A DNA stretch of 46,919 bases from Streptococcus oralis. GTDB lineage: Bacteria > Bacillota > Bacilli > Lactobacillales > Streptococcaceae. Position 1 is the stretch's first letter. The number at the start of each line of letters is the position of its first letter. The position numbers and the translations under genes are program-made. Shown here piece after piece: positions 18,261 to 27,299 of the stretch. The stretch spans positions 527,952-574,870 of the forward strand of contig NZ_KQ969550.1 in the NCBI RefSeq assembly GCF_001578945.1. The letters are read 5' to 3'. Under the pieces are notes generated by a model. The model searched no databases. It was given only the letters and a program-made list of their open reading frames with translations, and was not told where the DNA came from.

Positions 18261-19286
18261 TTATTTAAAATAATTTAGTCCCATTGCTCCCTTAACTTCA
18301 GATAGAGTTTGCCCTGCAACCTCACGAGCTTTTTCACTACCTTTTTGAAGCATATTGTACACTTCACCCATATCCTTAGCAAATTCGATACGGCGCTCAC
18401 GAATAGGACCAAGTTCGCGTTCGAGTATTTCAAGTAGATAACGTTTCGTCTTCACGTCGCCAAGACCACCACGTTGATAATGTTCTTTCATATCTGCAAT
18501 GTCTTGAGCATCTTCAGGACGACCAAAGACATCTAGATAATGAAAGACCATATTTCCTTCAATTTTACCTGGATCCTCAACGCGAATATGATCCGGATCA
18601 GTATACATACTCATGACTTTTTTACGCAAAGTATCCGCATCATCTGCTAGATAAATACCATTATTAAGGGATTTAGACATTTTAGCATTTCCATCTAAAC
18701 CAGGCAAACGCCCTGCTCTCTCATTTTCTGGATAAATACCTTCCGGCTCCACCAAGACCTCACAATTATAAGAATGATTAAAGGAACGAACAATCTCGCG
18801 AGTTTGCTCAATCATTGGTTTCTGATCTGTCCCAACAGGAACATAATTAGCCTTGAAGGCAGTAATATCTGCTGCTTGCGCAATCGGATAAACCAAAAAT
18901 CCTGTCGGAATACTTTCTCCAAACCCTTTTTGAGCAATCTCTGTTTTGACAGTTGGATTGCGTTCCAAACGAGCTAGTGAAACCAAATTCATATAGTACA
19001 TAGATAGTTCAGCCAACTCTGGAATCTGACTTTGAATAAAGATAGTTGATTTACTTGGATCTAATCCAACTGCTAGGTAATCCAAGGCAACATTCCCAAT
19101 AGATTCTACAATCGTTTGAGGGTCTTTGGCGTGATCTGTCAATGCTTGTTGGTCCGCCAAAAAAACAAACATCTCACACTTGTCTTCTTCCTGCAGTAAT
19201 ACTCTATTTTTTAGACTCCCAACATAATGTCCAATATGCAGTTTTCCTGTTGGGCGATCTCCTGTTAAAATAATGGGTTTCGTCAT
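18261..19286 (-). CDS. trpS: Tryptophanyl-tRNA synthetase
   Basis: Class I aminoacyl-tRNA synthetase that charges tRNA-Trp. The 341-residue protein has the HIGH-class motif as HIGHYVGS (about residues 18-25) and the KMSKS loop as NAKMSKS (about 200-206). It belongs to the longer TrpS subtype with [14 protein letters not shown] near residue 80. AAGGAG precedes the ATG. It is divergent from the ABC-F gene. No T-box leader is seen: the transcribed leader from the extended -10 at 19315-19323 is only about 25 nt. Confidence 0.97.
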   Translation of the reverse strand: MTKPIILTGDRPTGKLHIGHYVGSLKNRVLLQEEDKCEMFVFLADQQALTDHAKDPQTIVESIGNVALDYLAVGLDPSKSTIFIQSQIPELAELSMYYMNLVSLARLERNPTVKTEIAQKGFGESIPTGFLVYPIAQAADITAFKANYVPVGTDQKPMIEQTREIVRSFNHSYNCEVLVEPEGIYPENERAGRLPGLDGNAKMSKSLNNGIYLADDADTLRKKVMSMYTDPDHIRVEDPGKIEGNMVFHYLDVFGRPEDAQDIADMKEHYQRGGLGDVKTKRYLLEILERELGPIRERRIEFAKDMGEVYNMLQKGSEKAREVAGQTLSEVKGAMGLNYFK

Positions 19287-19314
19287 TTTTTTCTCCTTCG
19301 AAATGGTCTCTTCA

Positions 19315-19323
19315 ATTATAGCA
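19315..19323 (-). promoter_or_regulatory. Extended -10 promoter of trpS
   Basis: Minus strand TGCTATAAT (TGn plus perfect -10), 28 nt before trpS. The -35 is poor. Confidence 0.7.
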
Positions 19324-19422
19324 TTTTTTTGTTAAAATAACAGAAAATTATTTCAATCAAACAACTAACTCTTTGTAAATGAACCTGTAAACTTAATTGA
19401 CATAAAATTGACAAACAAAAAT

Positions 19423-19451
19423 TTGAATATTTCTCTCTTTTCTAGTAGAAT
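19423..19451 (+). promoter_or_regulatory. Promoter of the ABC-F gene
   Basis: TTGAAT (19423-19428), 17-bp spacer, TAGAAT (19446-19451), about 30 bp before the TTG start codon. Confidence 0.65.
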
Positions 19452-19481
19452 AAATGTATTACATATTATAGGAGAAAAACA

Positions 19482-21104
19482 TTGCTTACAGTATCTGATG
19501 TTTCACTACGTTTTAGTGATCGCAAACTTTTTGATGATGTCAATATCAAATTTACAGAAGGAAATACATACGGATTAATTGGTGCTAATGGTGCTGGGAA
19601 GTCTACATTCTTAAAAATTCTAGCTGGTGATATCGAGCCAACAACTGGTCACATCTCTCTTGGTCCAGATGAACGTCTCTCTGTCCTCCGTCAAAATCAC
19701 TTTGACTATGAAGATGAACGTGCAATTGATGTCGTTATCATGGGAAATGAAAAACTATATAGCATCATGAAAGAAAAAGACGCCATTTACATGAAGGAAG
19801 ATTTCTCAGACGAGGACGGTGTTCGTGCAGCTGAACTTGAAGGTGAATTTGCCGAACTTGGAGGTTGGGAGGCAGAAAGTGAAGCGTCTCAATTACTTCA
19901 AAACCTAAACATTCCAGAAGAATTGCACTATCAAAACATGAGCGAATTGGCCAATGGTGAAAAAGTGAAGGTTCTCCTTGCCAAAGCACTTTTTGGCAAA
20001 CCAGATGTTCTTCTCTTGGACGAGCCAACCAACGGTTTGGATATCCAGTCTATTACTTGGCTAGAAGACTTCTTGATTGACTTTGATAACACCGTTATCG
20101 TAGTATCCCACGACCGTCACTTCTTAAACAAAGTATGTACCCACATGGCCGACCTTGACTTTGGAAAAATCAAACTCTATGTCGGAAACTACGACTTCTG
20201 GAAGGAATCTTCTGAGCTTGCTGCTAAATTGCTAGCAGACCGTAATGCTAAGGCAGAAGAAAAAATTAAGCAATTGCAAGAATTCGTTGCTCGCTTCTCT
20301 GCCAACGCTTCTAAGTCAAGACAAGCAACGTCTCGTAAAAAAATGCTGGACAAGATTGAACTAGAAGAGATTGTGCCATCTAGTCGTAAATATCCATTTA
20401 TCAACTTTAAAGTAGAACGTGAGATTGGTAATGATCTCTTGACAGTAGAAAATCTAACTGTAAAGATTGATGGTGAAACTATCTTGGATAATATTAGTTT
20501 CATCTTGCGTCCAGGTGATAAGACAGTTCTTATTGGACAAAATGACATCCAAACAACTGCATTAATTCGTGCAATCATGGGTGACATCGACTATGAAGGA
20601 ACTGTCAAGTGGGGAGTTACTACTAGCCGTTCTTACTTGCCAAAAGATAACTCGGCTGATTTTGCAGGAGGAGAGTCAATACTTGACTGGTTGCGTCAAT
20701 TTGCAAGTAAAGAAGAAGATGACAATACCTTCCTACGTGGTTTCCTTGGTCGTATGCTCTTTTCTGGAGATGAGGTTAACAAACCTGTAAACGTCTTGTC
20801 AGGGGGAGAAAAAGTGCGTGTCATGCTTTCAAAACTCATGCTCTTGAAATCAAATGTGCTTGTCCTTGATGATCCAACCAATCACTTGGACTTGGAATCT
20901 ATCTCAAGCTTGAACGATGGATTGAAAAACTTTAAAGAATCAATCATCTTTGCCAGTCATGATCACGAGTTTATCCAAACTTTGGCAAACCATATCATTG
21001 TTTTGTCTAAGAATGGAGTCATTGATCGTATCGATGAAACCTATGATGAATTCCTAGAAAATGCAGAAGTACAAGCAAAAGTTAAAGAACTTTGGAAAGA
21101 TTAA
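19482..21104 (+). CDS. ABC-F family ATPase (YkpA/YbiT-like)
   Basis: 540-residue protein of two fused ABC ATPase domains without membrane segments, the ABC-F architecture. These proteins bind the ribosomal E site and modulate translation. Domain 1 has Walker A GANGAGKST (about 34-42), a degenerate signature MSELANGEKVKV and Walker B LLLDEPTNGLD. An inter-domain linker (about 240-300, rich in Lys/Glu) is followed by domain 2 with an unusual first P-loop (IGQNDIQTTALIR), LSGGEKVRV and VLDDPTNHLD. The start is TTG: AGGAG lies 7 nt upstream and no in-frame ATG fits. It resembles YkpA/YbiT rather than antibiotic-resistance ABC-Fs, so I would not call resistance. Confidence 0.93.
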   Translation: MLTVSDVSLRFSDRKLFDDVNIKFTEGNTYGLIGANGAGKSTFLKILAGDIEPTTGHISLGPDERLSVLRQNHFDYEDERAIDVVIMGNEKLYSIMKEKDAIYMKEDFSDEDGVRAAELEGEFAELGGWEAESEASQLLQNLNIPEELHYQNMSELANGEKVKVLLAKALFGKPDVLLLDEPTNGLDIQSITWLEDFLIDFDNTVIVVSHDRHFLNKVCTHMADLDFGKIKLYVGNYDFWKESSELAAKLLADRNAKAEEKIKQLQEFVARFSANASKSRQATSRKKMLDKIELEEIVPSSRKYPFINFKVEREIGNDLLTVENLTVKIDGETILDNISFILRPGDKTVLIGQNDIQTTALIRAIMGDIDYEGTVKWGVTTSRSYLPKDNSADFAGGESILDWLRQFASKEEDDNTFLRGFLGRMLFSGDEVNKPVNVLSGGEKVRVMLSKLMLLKSNVLVLDDPTNHLDLESISSLNDGLKNFKESIIFASHDHEFIQTLANHIIVLSKNGVIDRIDETYDEFLENAEVQAKVKELWKD

Positions 21105-21114
21105 ATAAGACTTC

Positions 21115-21145
21115 AAAACTCAGTTGGGGTAACCAACTGAGTTTT
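21115..21145 (+). terminator. Terminator after the ABC-F gene
   Basis: 13-bp perfect stem AAAACTCAGTTGG/CCAACTGAGTTTT, 5-nt loop, followed by CTATC. It ends 20 nt before the YfhO-family start. A short T-run within the stem makes it usable in both directions. Confidence 0.8.
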
Positions 21146-21165
21146 CTATCATTCTATGAGGTAAC

Positions 21166-23718
21166 ATGAAATCATTTTTTAAAACATATTGGACCTATTT
21201 TGTTTCTTTCATCATTCCTTTAGTAATTATGACCGGAGTATACCTAACTCAAGGTATCTACTGGAATAGCGATACATCTCCACTATTAGGAGATGGGTTT
21301 CATCAATACGTTATTTTTGATATAGCTCTAAGAAATATCCTACACGGAAATGGTAGTTTGTTCTACACCTTTACAAGTGGCCTCGGATTGAATTTCTATG
21401 CCCTATCTAGTTATTACTTGGGTAGTTTCCTTTCACCACTAGTTTACTTTTTTAATCTGTCGAATATGCCAGATGCTGTCTATCTGACAACTCTCTTAAA
21501 ATTTGGATTGATTGGACTGTCAACTTACTTTAGTTTAAATAAATTATTTCAATCGATTCCTAAGCCTTTAAAACTAGCTTTATCTACTTCCTATGCTCTG
21601 ATGAGTTTCACTGTCAGTCAGTTAGAGATTAAAACCTGGCTAGATGTTTTTATCTTGATTCCTTTAATTATAACTGGTTTACACCTACTTATAACACAAA
21701 AGAAGCACATACTATACTTTACAAGTTTGTCAATCTTATTTATTCAAAATTATTATTTTGGGTATATGACAGCATTGTTTCTTATTTTCTGGTATCTCTG
21801 TCAAATTTCTTGGGACTTTAAAACTCGAAAATCATCTTTTCTAGATTTTATTATCACCTCCTTTTTAGCAGGAATGGCTAGTTTGATTATGACTCTTCCT
21901 ACACTGTTTGATTTACAAACTCATGGTGAGAAGTTAACCGCCATCACAAAATTAAAGACAGACAGTAGCTGGTATTTGGATATTTTCGCAAAACAATTCA
22001 TTGGATCTTTTGATACAACTAAGTATGGATCCATACCAATGATTTTTGTTGGATTGCTTCCTTTTATTTTAACCATTCTATTTTTCACAATAAAATCTAT
22101 TAAGTTTCACGTGAAACTTATCTATGCAATTTTCTTTACTTTTTTAATAACAAGCTTTTACATAGAAGCACTTGATTTATTTTGGCAGGGGATGCATACC
22201 CCAAATATGTTTTTGCATCGCTATGCTTGGATTTTTTCCACTCTGTTAATTTATACTGCAGCAGAAGTCTTAAATCGTCTGAAAGAACTGAAGCTATGGA
22301 ATCTATTTGTCTCACTTTTTCTTGTACTGACAGGGTTTTTGGCTACTGTACACTTTAAATCACACTATTCTTTTTTAACTGATTTGAATATCCTACTCAC
22401 TCTTGAATTTCTACTAGTTTATGCTCTTTTACTTCTTGCAGTCATTAAAAAATTTATCTCTATAAATCTATTTGCAATCCTTTTGTCTTTATTTATAACA
22501 GCTGAGATAAGCTTAAATGCATCATCTCAAATGGAAGGAATAGCTAAAGAATGGGCCTTTGCTTCTCGTAGCGCCTATAATAGAGATATCACCGCTATGG
22601 AATCCATTCTAAACCAAATTGACAGTCCATTTACACGTACTGAAAAACTGCAAATTCAGACTGGAAATGACAGTATGAAATTTAACTACAATGGAATCTC
22701 TCAATTTTCGTCTGTACGAAATCGTTCAGCTAGCACTAGTTTGGACAAACTTGGATTCAAATCCTCTGGAACCAACCTCAATCTCCGTTATGCAAATAAT
22801 AGTCTTTTAGCAGATAGTTTATTTGGAATCCAGTACAATATTTCTGAAACTTCACTTGATAAGTATGGCTTTCAAGAGATTTATCAAAAGGATCATTTAA
22901 CCTTATATAAAAATCAACTCTCTTTACCCATTGCCTTTGCCACTCAATCTATTTACACAGATGTAAATTTTAATAATCACACTCTGGACAATCAGGCTTT
23001 ATTTATAAACCAGCTTGCTAATCTCAACTTAAATTACTTCTCCCCAATAGCATATGATAAAACAGATACTTCAGATGGTTTAACCAGCATCACAGGTTCT
23101 GCGAATGAAGATGCAAGGATTGATTATCAAATTGAGGTTCCTCAAAATAGCCAAGTCTATCTCTCTTTTTCAAATCTTCATTTTACAAACGACAAGCAAA
23201 AGAAGGTTGACATCCTTGTCAATGGAGAAAAGAAGACTTTTACAACTGACAATGCATTTAATTTCTTTAATTTAGGTTATACTGAAGAACAAAAAACTTT
23301 CAATATCAGTGTTAGTTTTCCTGGAAATTCTCAGGTGTCATTTGAATCTCCAACCTTCTATCGTTTAGATACTCAGGCTCTTACTGAAGCAATCCAAAAA
23401 ATTAAAGAACAACCTGTAGAAGTATCCACCTCTAAAAATAAAGTCTTTGCTACATATGAAGTCAAACAAGATACCTCTATTTTCTTCACTATTCCTTATG
23501 ACAAAGGTTGGTCTGCATACCAGGATGGGAAAAAACTTGAAATCAAGCAGGCTCAAACTGGTTTTATGAAAGTTGATGTTCCAAAGGGAAAAGGCACCAT
23601 TACACTTTCCTTTATCCCCAATGGTTTTGTTATTGGAGCAGCCTGCTCACTAACTTCCCTTCTTCTTTTTGGGATCTATAATCACAGACGAAATTTATCT
23701 AAGACAGAAAAAGATTGA
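21166..23718 (+). CDS. YfhO-family polytopic membrane protein (GT-C-like)
   Basis: 850-residue membrane protein of the YfhO family, related to GT-C glycosyltransferases. The first roughly 450 residues hold about a dozen hydrophobic helices, including an N-terminal one at 9-28 followed by the acidic loop LLGDGFHQY typical of the family. An extracytoplasmic beta-rich domain (about 455-815) and a last helix (about 822-842) complete it. YfhO homologues in Bacillus and Listeria add sugars to lipoteichoic acid, and that role is only inferred here. GAGG lies 4-8 nt ahead of ATG. A parS palindrome (22101-22120) is embedded in the coding sequence. Confidence 0.87.
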   Translation: MKSFFKTYWTYFVSFIIPLVIMTGVYLTQGIYWNSDTSPLLGDGFHQYVIFDIALRNILHGNGSLFYTFTSGLGLNFYALSSYYLGSFLSPLVYFFNLSNMPDAVYLTTLLKFGLIGLSTYFSLNKLFQSIPKPLKLALSTSYALMSFTVSQLEIKTWLDVFILIPLIITGLHLLITQKKHILYFTSLSILFIQNYYFGYMTALFLIFWYLCQISWDFKTRKSSFLDFIITSFLAGMASLIMTLPTLFDLQTHGEKLTAITKLKTDSSWYLDIFAKQFIGSFDTTKYGSIPMIFVGLLPFILTILFFTIKSIKFHVKLIYAIFFTFLITSFYIEALDLFWQGMHTPNMFLHRYAWIFSTLLIYTAAEVLNRLKELKLWNLFVSLFLVLTGFLATVHFKSHYSFLTDLNILLTLEFLLVYALLLLAVIKKFISINLFAILLSLFITAEISLNASSQMEGIAKEWAFASRSAYNRDITAMESILNQIDSPFTRTEKLQIQTGNDSMKFNYNGISQFSSVRNRSASTSLDKLGFKSSGTNLNLRYANNSLLADSLFGIQYNISETSLDKYGFQEIYQKDHLTLYKNQLSLPIAFATQSIYTDVNFNNHTLDNQALFINQLANLNLNYFSPIAYDKTDTSDGLTSITGSANEDARIDYQIEVPQNSQVYLSFSNLHFTNDKQKKVDILVNGEKKTFTTDNAFNFFNLGYTEEQKTFNISVSFPGNSQVSFESPTFYRLDTQALTEAIQKIKEQPVEVSTSKNKVFATYEVKQDTSIFFTIPYDKGWSAYQDGKKLEIKQAQTGFMKVDVPKGKGTITLSFIPNGFVIGAACSLTSLLLFGIYNHRRNLSKTEKD
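22101..22120. promoter_or_regulatory. parS site 2 (ParB binding), inside the YfhO gene
   Basis: TAAGTTTCACGTGAAACTTA is a perfect 20-bp palindrome containing the parS core GTTTCACGTGAAAC. It is about 10.5 kb left of the origin region. Confidence 0.92.
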
Positions 23719-23740
23719 CCAATTCTTTGGTCAATCTTTT
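23709..23740. terminator. Bidirectional terminator between the YfhO gene and pip
   Basis: 14-bp stem AAAAGATTGACCAA/TTGGTCAATCTTTT with a 4-nt loop, overlapping the stop of the YfhO gene and abutting the stop of the convergent pip gene. Confidence 0.85.
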
Positions 23741-26394
23741 TAATCTTCTTCCATTTTCTTAGGTTGATAAGCTAGCATACCTAAAACAGTAAAGAAGGCT
23801 AGTGTTATAATAAGGAAAATTACTTGGTGATGAATATTTCCTGTCATAGAGATTGTTTGTCGTAAACCTGATACAGAGTAACTCATTGGTAACCAAGGAT
23901 TGACACCCTTAAAGAAATCATTTGTCAAAGCAAGGGGATAGGTCCCTGCACTTGATGCTAACTGTAATAAAAGTAAAATAAGAGAGAAGAAGGCTCCTAT
24001 ACGGCTATTCCAAGTTGTTAAAGCGGTCACTATGGACATGAATACTAAACTTGTTAGGATAATAAGCATAAATGTCCTCATCTCATGGTTCGCAGTCAAT
24101 CCAATAAGATGGACACCTCCATAAACTAAAACACCTGCTAAGACAGCTATAATCCCATTTATTTCAGATCGAGACTTCAACCAAGCCCAGCGGCTCTCTG
24201 GATGACGTCCAGAAGGCAACTTAGCAAAAATCATATTAGTAGATATAGCAGCAACAAAAAGAGCAACTGATATCATATAAGGAGCCATGGCAATTCCATT
24301 TACAGGAACTTGGTCATTATCTGTTTTTGAGAGAACTAGAGGTTCAGATAATGTTTCTGCATTTTTAGATTCTGTTGAAACTGATTTGAGTTGACTGTTT
24401 GCATTGTCTAATCCTTGTTCTAATGAATCAACTCCTATCTGTAAATCTTCAAGACCAGAGGTTAAGGTTGTTCCACCTTCTGCTAGTTTTCCAGCACCAT
24501 CTGCAATCTTCATAGAACCACTTCCTAGTTGAGATGCTGCAGAAAGTAACTGTGTTGATTTGTCTGTTAATTGATCAGAGCCAAATTGTAATGTAGTAAG
24601 ACCTGCTATTAACTCTGGACTCTTATTGTTCAATTGAGCAGAACCAGATGATAGTTTTTCAATACCTGTTACTAATTCTGGAGTTTTCCCAGCTAGAGTA
24701 TCCAAACCAGTTGTCAATTTTGAAGAGTTTTCTGTCAACTTGGTTGAGCCAGAAACCAATTGATCCAAACTTGTTGTTAAAGTTGTATTCTTTTCACTTA
24801 GTTGATTTACACCTAAAGAAATAGTATCCAATCCCTTAGTATACGCATTAACTCCTTTTCCAATTGACTGACTTCCAGGAACTAACTGATTATTTACAGA
24901 ATTTTGTAATGTTGTAAATCCATTTGACAATGTTGTCAAGGAACTAGATGCTATAGGTAAGAGTTGATTTGCTTTCGTCTGCACATCAGATAGATTAGAT
25001 ACTTGTTGTTCTGAATTCTCTATACTTTCTTTTAATCCTCCTACTGTTGTTAAAATTGTTTTTGCTGACTCAATAGTAGAATTAGAATTTTTAGAAATAG
25101 CTTCTGTCAGTTCTTTCTTTTGTTCCTCTGTAAGAGATTGATAAGTAGCTGTTGTTTGAAGATTAGCAATAGTTTTCTCTTGTTCTGTCTGACTTTTGGT
25201 CACAATATCCTGAGCAAGAGTTGTTAGATTTGGCAAAGCTTCTGACAATGTACCTTTCAGTTGAGTATTATCTGATATTGTAAGAGCTTGTAGTGTTTTA
25301 TTTAGTTCTCCTAGGCTAGTTGCCAATTGCGCTATTTCTTCACTTTGTTGAGATGAGGACTCTAATTGACTTGAAATTTCTTTAATACCAGTATTTAATT
25401 GCTCCATTCCATCTCTTAGTGTATCTGATTGATTGGATAATTGACTTGTTCCGTTAAAAAGTTCTTTCACACTACTTGTATAAGCATTTACACCAACTGA
25501 AAATTGATTGAGACCTGTATCCAGTTGTGAAACGCCACCTGTATAGGACTTTATACCTGTATTTAGCTGATTTACACCTGTCACCAACTCAGGAGTTTTT
25601 GAAGCTAATTGACCAAGTCCAGTGTCAACTTGTGAGACAGCATTTGTATAACTTTGTAAACCACTATTAAAAGTTCCTAAACCAATATGTAATTGCTCTA
25701 TAGCAGACACATAGCTAGATAAGCCTTTTGTAAATTGATCCGCTCCATTTGAAAAAGTTACACTTGAGTTAGCTAGAGTATTAAGATTTGTCGTCAACGT
25801 TTGACTTCCCGTCACCAACTGATCGGCTCCATTAGCCAATTGTTCACTTCCTTCAGCTGCCTTATTTATTCCAGACTTCAAATCATTCATTTTTTGAAAT
25901 AAAGCCTTAGTGTACGTTTCAGTAACATTAGTAGAGACGGTTTGTTTTAATTGTGTCATCGCAGAATCGCTCATCTTACTTGCAATAAAGCTATGTCCAC
26001 TTGAAGTTTGATAATCAATTTGCATCTGTTCAGGGTGATTTGTTAGGATTGAAGTAGCTTTTTCAGATAAATCACTTGGTAAAGTCACTACCATATAATA
26101 TTCGCCATCCTCTAGCCCCTTTTTCCCCTCTTCTTCATTGACAAAGTGAAAATCTAAAGCCTTATTTTCTTTTAAATTAGACACCATGTCTTCACCTATT
26201 GTCATTGTCTGTCCATTATAAGAAGCTTCCTTATCTTTATTGACAACTGCCACAGGTAACTCGGATAATTGCCCATAAGGATCCCACATGGATGATAAAA
26301 ATATAATGTTGTATAGAGCTGGAATGAGAGAAATCCCTATCATTACAATGATAAAGGTCGGTTTTTTAAATATTGCTTTCCATTCTTTAAACAT
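23740..26394 (-). CDS. YhgE/Pip family membrane protein
   Basis: Large membrane protein (884 residues from the chosen start) with one N-terminal helix (about 16-38), a roughly 620-residue extracytoplasmic segment and five or so C-terminal helices (about 690-880). This is the YhgE/Pip architecture; the founding member is the Lactococcus phage infection protein. The extracellular part has many imperfect repeats of the type Leu-x-x-Gly-x-x-x-Leu (for example TPELVTGIEKLSSGSAQL), likely a coiled or helical rod. I start at MFKEWKAIF because GGAGG lies 4 nt upstream. The upstream ATG at 26415 would absorb that site and has no RBS. Two operator palindromes next to the divergent TetR gene suggest repression. 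Function in streptococci is unclear. Confidence 0.87.
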   Translation of the reverse strand: MFKEWKAIFKKPTFIIVMIGISLIPALYNIIFLSSMWDPYGQLSELPVAVVNKDKEASYNGQTMTIGEDMVSNLKENKALDFHFVNEEEGKKGLEDGEYYMVVTLPSDLSEKATSILTNHPEQMQIDYQTSSGHSFIASKMSDSAMTQLKQTVSTNVTETYTKALFQKMNDLKSGINKAAEGSEQLANGADQLVTGSQTLTTNLNTLANSSVTFSNGADQFTKGLSSYVSAIEQLHIGLGTFNSGLQSYTNAVSQVDTGLGQLASKTPELVTGVNQLNTGIKSYTGGVSQLDTGLNQFSVGVNAYTSSVKELFNGTSQLSNQSDTLRDGMEQLNTGIKEISSQLESSSQQSEEIAQLATSLGELNKTLQALTISDNTQLKGTLSEALPNLTTLAQDIVTKSQTEQEKTIANLQTTATYQSLTEEQKKELTEAISKNSNSTIESAKTILTTVGGLKESIENSEQQVSNLSDVQTKANQLLPIASSSLTTLSNGFTTLQNSVNNQLVPGSQSIGKGVNAYTKGLDTISLGVNQLSEKNTTLTTSLDQLVSGSTKLTENSSKLTTGLDTLAGKTPELVTGIEKLSSGSAQLNNKSPELIAGLTTLQFGSDQLTDKSTQLLSAASQLGSGSMKIADGAGKLAEGGTTLTSGLEDLQIGVDSLEQGLDNANSQLKSVSTESKNAETLSEPLVLSKTDNDQVPVNGIAMAPYMISVALFVAAISTNMIFAKLPSGRHPESRWAWLKSRSEINGIIAVLAGVLVYGGVHLIGLTANHEMRTFMLIILTSLVFMSIVTALTTWNSRIGAFFSLILLLLQLASSAGTYPLALTNDFFKGVNPWLPMSYSVSGLRQTISMTGNIHHQVIFLIITLAFFTVLGMLAYQPKKMEED

Positions 26395-26407
26395 GTTTCC
26401 TCCTTTT

Positions 26408-26424
26408 TTACACATATTGTCTAA
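26408..26424. promoter_or_regulatory. TetR operator copy 1 (imperfect)
   Basis: TTACACATATTGTCTAA differs at one position from the perfect 17-bp palindrome at 26485-26501. It lies between the pip promoter and the pip ribosome-binding site. Confidence 0.75.
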
Positions 26425-26440
26425 AATTTTGATATAATAG

Positions 26441-26468
26441 ATTATACATTAAAAAATCTAAATTACAA
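26441..26468 (-). promoter_or_regulatory. Promoter of pip
   Basis: Minus strand TTGTAA (26463-26468), 16-bp spacer, TATAAT (26441-26446). Initiation would fall near 26434, just upstream of operator copy 1. Confidence 0.65.
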
Positions 26469-26484
26469 GGTGAAAAATCATTTT

Positions 26485-26501
26485 TTAGACATATTGTCTA
26501 A
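26485..26501. promoter_or_regulatory. TetR operator copy 2 (perfect palindrome)
   Basis: TTAGACATATTGTCTAA is a perfect inverted repeat (7-bp arms, 3-bp centre) just ahead of the TetR gene ribosome-binding site. The same sequence recurs with one change at 26408-26424, 77 bp away. Confidence 0.8.
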
Positions 26502-26521
26502 TTTGTTCACAAGGAGGGAGT

Positions 26522-27064
26522 ATGAAAGAAAGTAACAAACGTTTAAAAACAAAACGAATTATCGAAAATGCCATGGTTCAATTATTGATGGACCAACCCT
26601 TTGATCAAATTTCTACTGTCAAGCTAGCAGAAAAAGCCAGGATTAGTCGTTCCAGCTTTTACACTCACTACAAGGATAAGTATGATATGATTGAGCACTA
26701 CCAAAGTAAGCTATTTCATACCTTTGAGTATATTTTTCAAAAACATGCTCATCACAAAAGAGATGCTATTTTAGAAGTATTTGAATATTTAGAGTCTGAG
26801 CCACTCTTGGCTGCACTCTTATCTGAAAATGGTACAAAAGAAATCCAAAATTTCTTGAGAAATAAACTACATATTATGCTTAGCACTGATCTTCAGAAGC
26901 GCTTTATAAAACTACAACTAAATCCAATTGAACTCGAATATAGTAGCATTTATCTAGCAAATGCCCTATTTGGTGTTTGCCAGACTTGGATTGCCCATGG
27001 AAAAAAAGAAAGTCCGCAAGAAATGACCGACTTCCTTATGAAAATGTTAGGTGATGTAAACTAA
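26522..27064 (+). CDS. TetR/AcrR family transcriptional regulator
   Basis: 180-residue regulator with an N-terminal TetR DNA-binding domain (about residues 8-55): TKRIIENAMVQLL, then DQISTVKLAEKARISRSSFYTHYKDK containing the helix-turn-helix, and a helical C-terminal domain (TetR_C_33-like, about 80-178) for ligand binding and dimerisation. GGAGG lies 5 nt before ATG. It is divergent from pip with two near-identical 17-bp palindromes in between, so it most likely represses pip and itself. The inducing ligand is unknown. A terminator follows at 27066-27091. Confidence 0.92.
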   Translation: MKESNKRLKTKRIIENAMVQLLMDQPFDQISTVKLAEKARISRSSFYTHYKDKYDMIEHYQSKLFHTFEYIFQKHAHHKRDAILEVFEYLESEPLLAALLSENGTKEIQNFLRNKLHIMLSTDLQKRFIKLQLNPIELEYSSIYLANALFGVCQTWIAHGKKESPQEMTDFLMKMLGDVN

Positions 27065-27065
27065 A

Positions 27066-27091
27066 AAAAGAACACCAATGGTGTTCTTTTT
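27066..27091. terminator. Bidirectional terminator: TetR gene (+) and tRNA/comCDE (-)
   Basis: AAAAAGAACACC/GGTGTTCTTTTT stem with a 3-nt loop, A-run on one side and T-run on the other. It ends the TetR transcript and the leftward transcript through tRNA-Glu and tRNA-Asn. Confidence 0.85.
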
Positions 27092-27097
27092 ATCTGA

Positions 27098-27171
27098 CTC
27101 CGCCAGTAGGACTCGAACCTACGACATCATGATTAACAGTCATGCGCTACTACCAACTGAGCTATGGCGGA
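27098..27171 (-). tRNA. tRNA-Asn (GTT)
   Basis: 74-nt cloverleaf on the minus strand: acceptor TCCGCCA/TGGCGGA, D arm beginning AGCTCAG, anticodon stem CATGA/TCATG with loop CTGTTAA (anticodon GTT), and T arm GGTTCGAGTCC. CCA is not encoded. Confidence 0.97.
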
Positions 27172-27176
27172 TAAAA

Positions 27177-27248
27177 TAGTCCGTACGGGATTCGAACCCG
27201 TGTTACCGCCGTGAAAAGGCGGTGTCTTAACCCCTTGACCAACGGACC
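27177..27248 (-). tRNA. tRNA-Glu (TTC)
   Basis: 72-nt cloverleaf on the minus strand: acceptor GGTCCGT/ACGGACT (first pair G-U), anticodon stem CCGCC/GGCGG with loop TTTTCAC (anticodon TTC), and T arm GGTTCGAATCC. It lies 5 nt before tRNA-Asn and 51 nt after comE, so it may be co-transcribed with comCDE read-through. Confidence 0.97.
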
Positions 27249-27299
27249 ATCTATCTGTAGCAGATATAACCATTATATCAATTTCTTACTAATTGTCAA

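Noticed and set aside
19287-19422. T-box leader for trpS
   Set aside because: The extended -10 lies 28 bp from the start, so the leader is too short. No T-box motif or antiterminator is visible.
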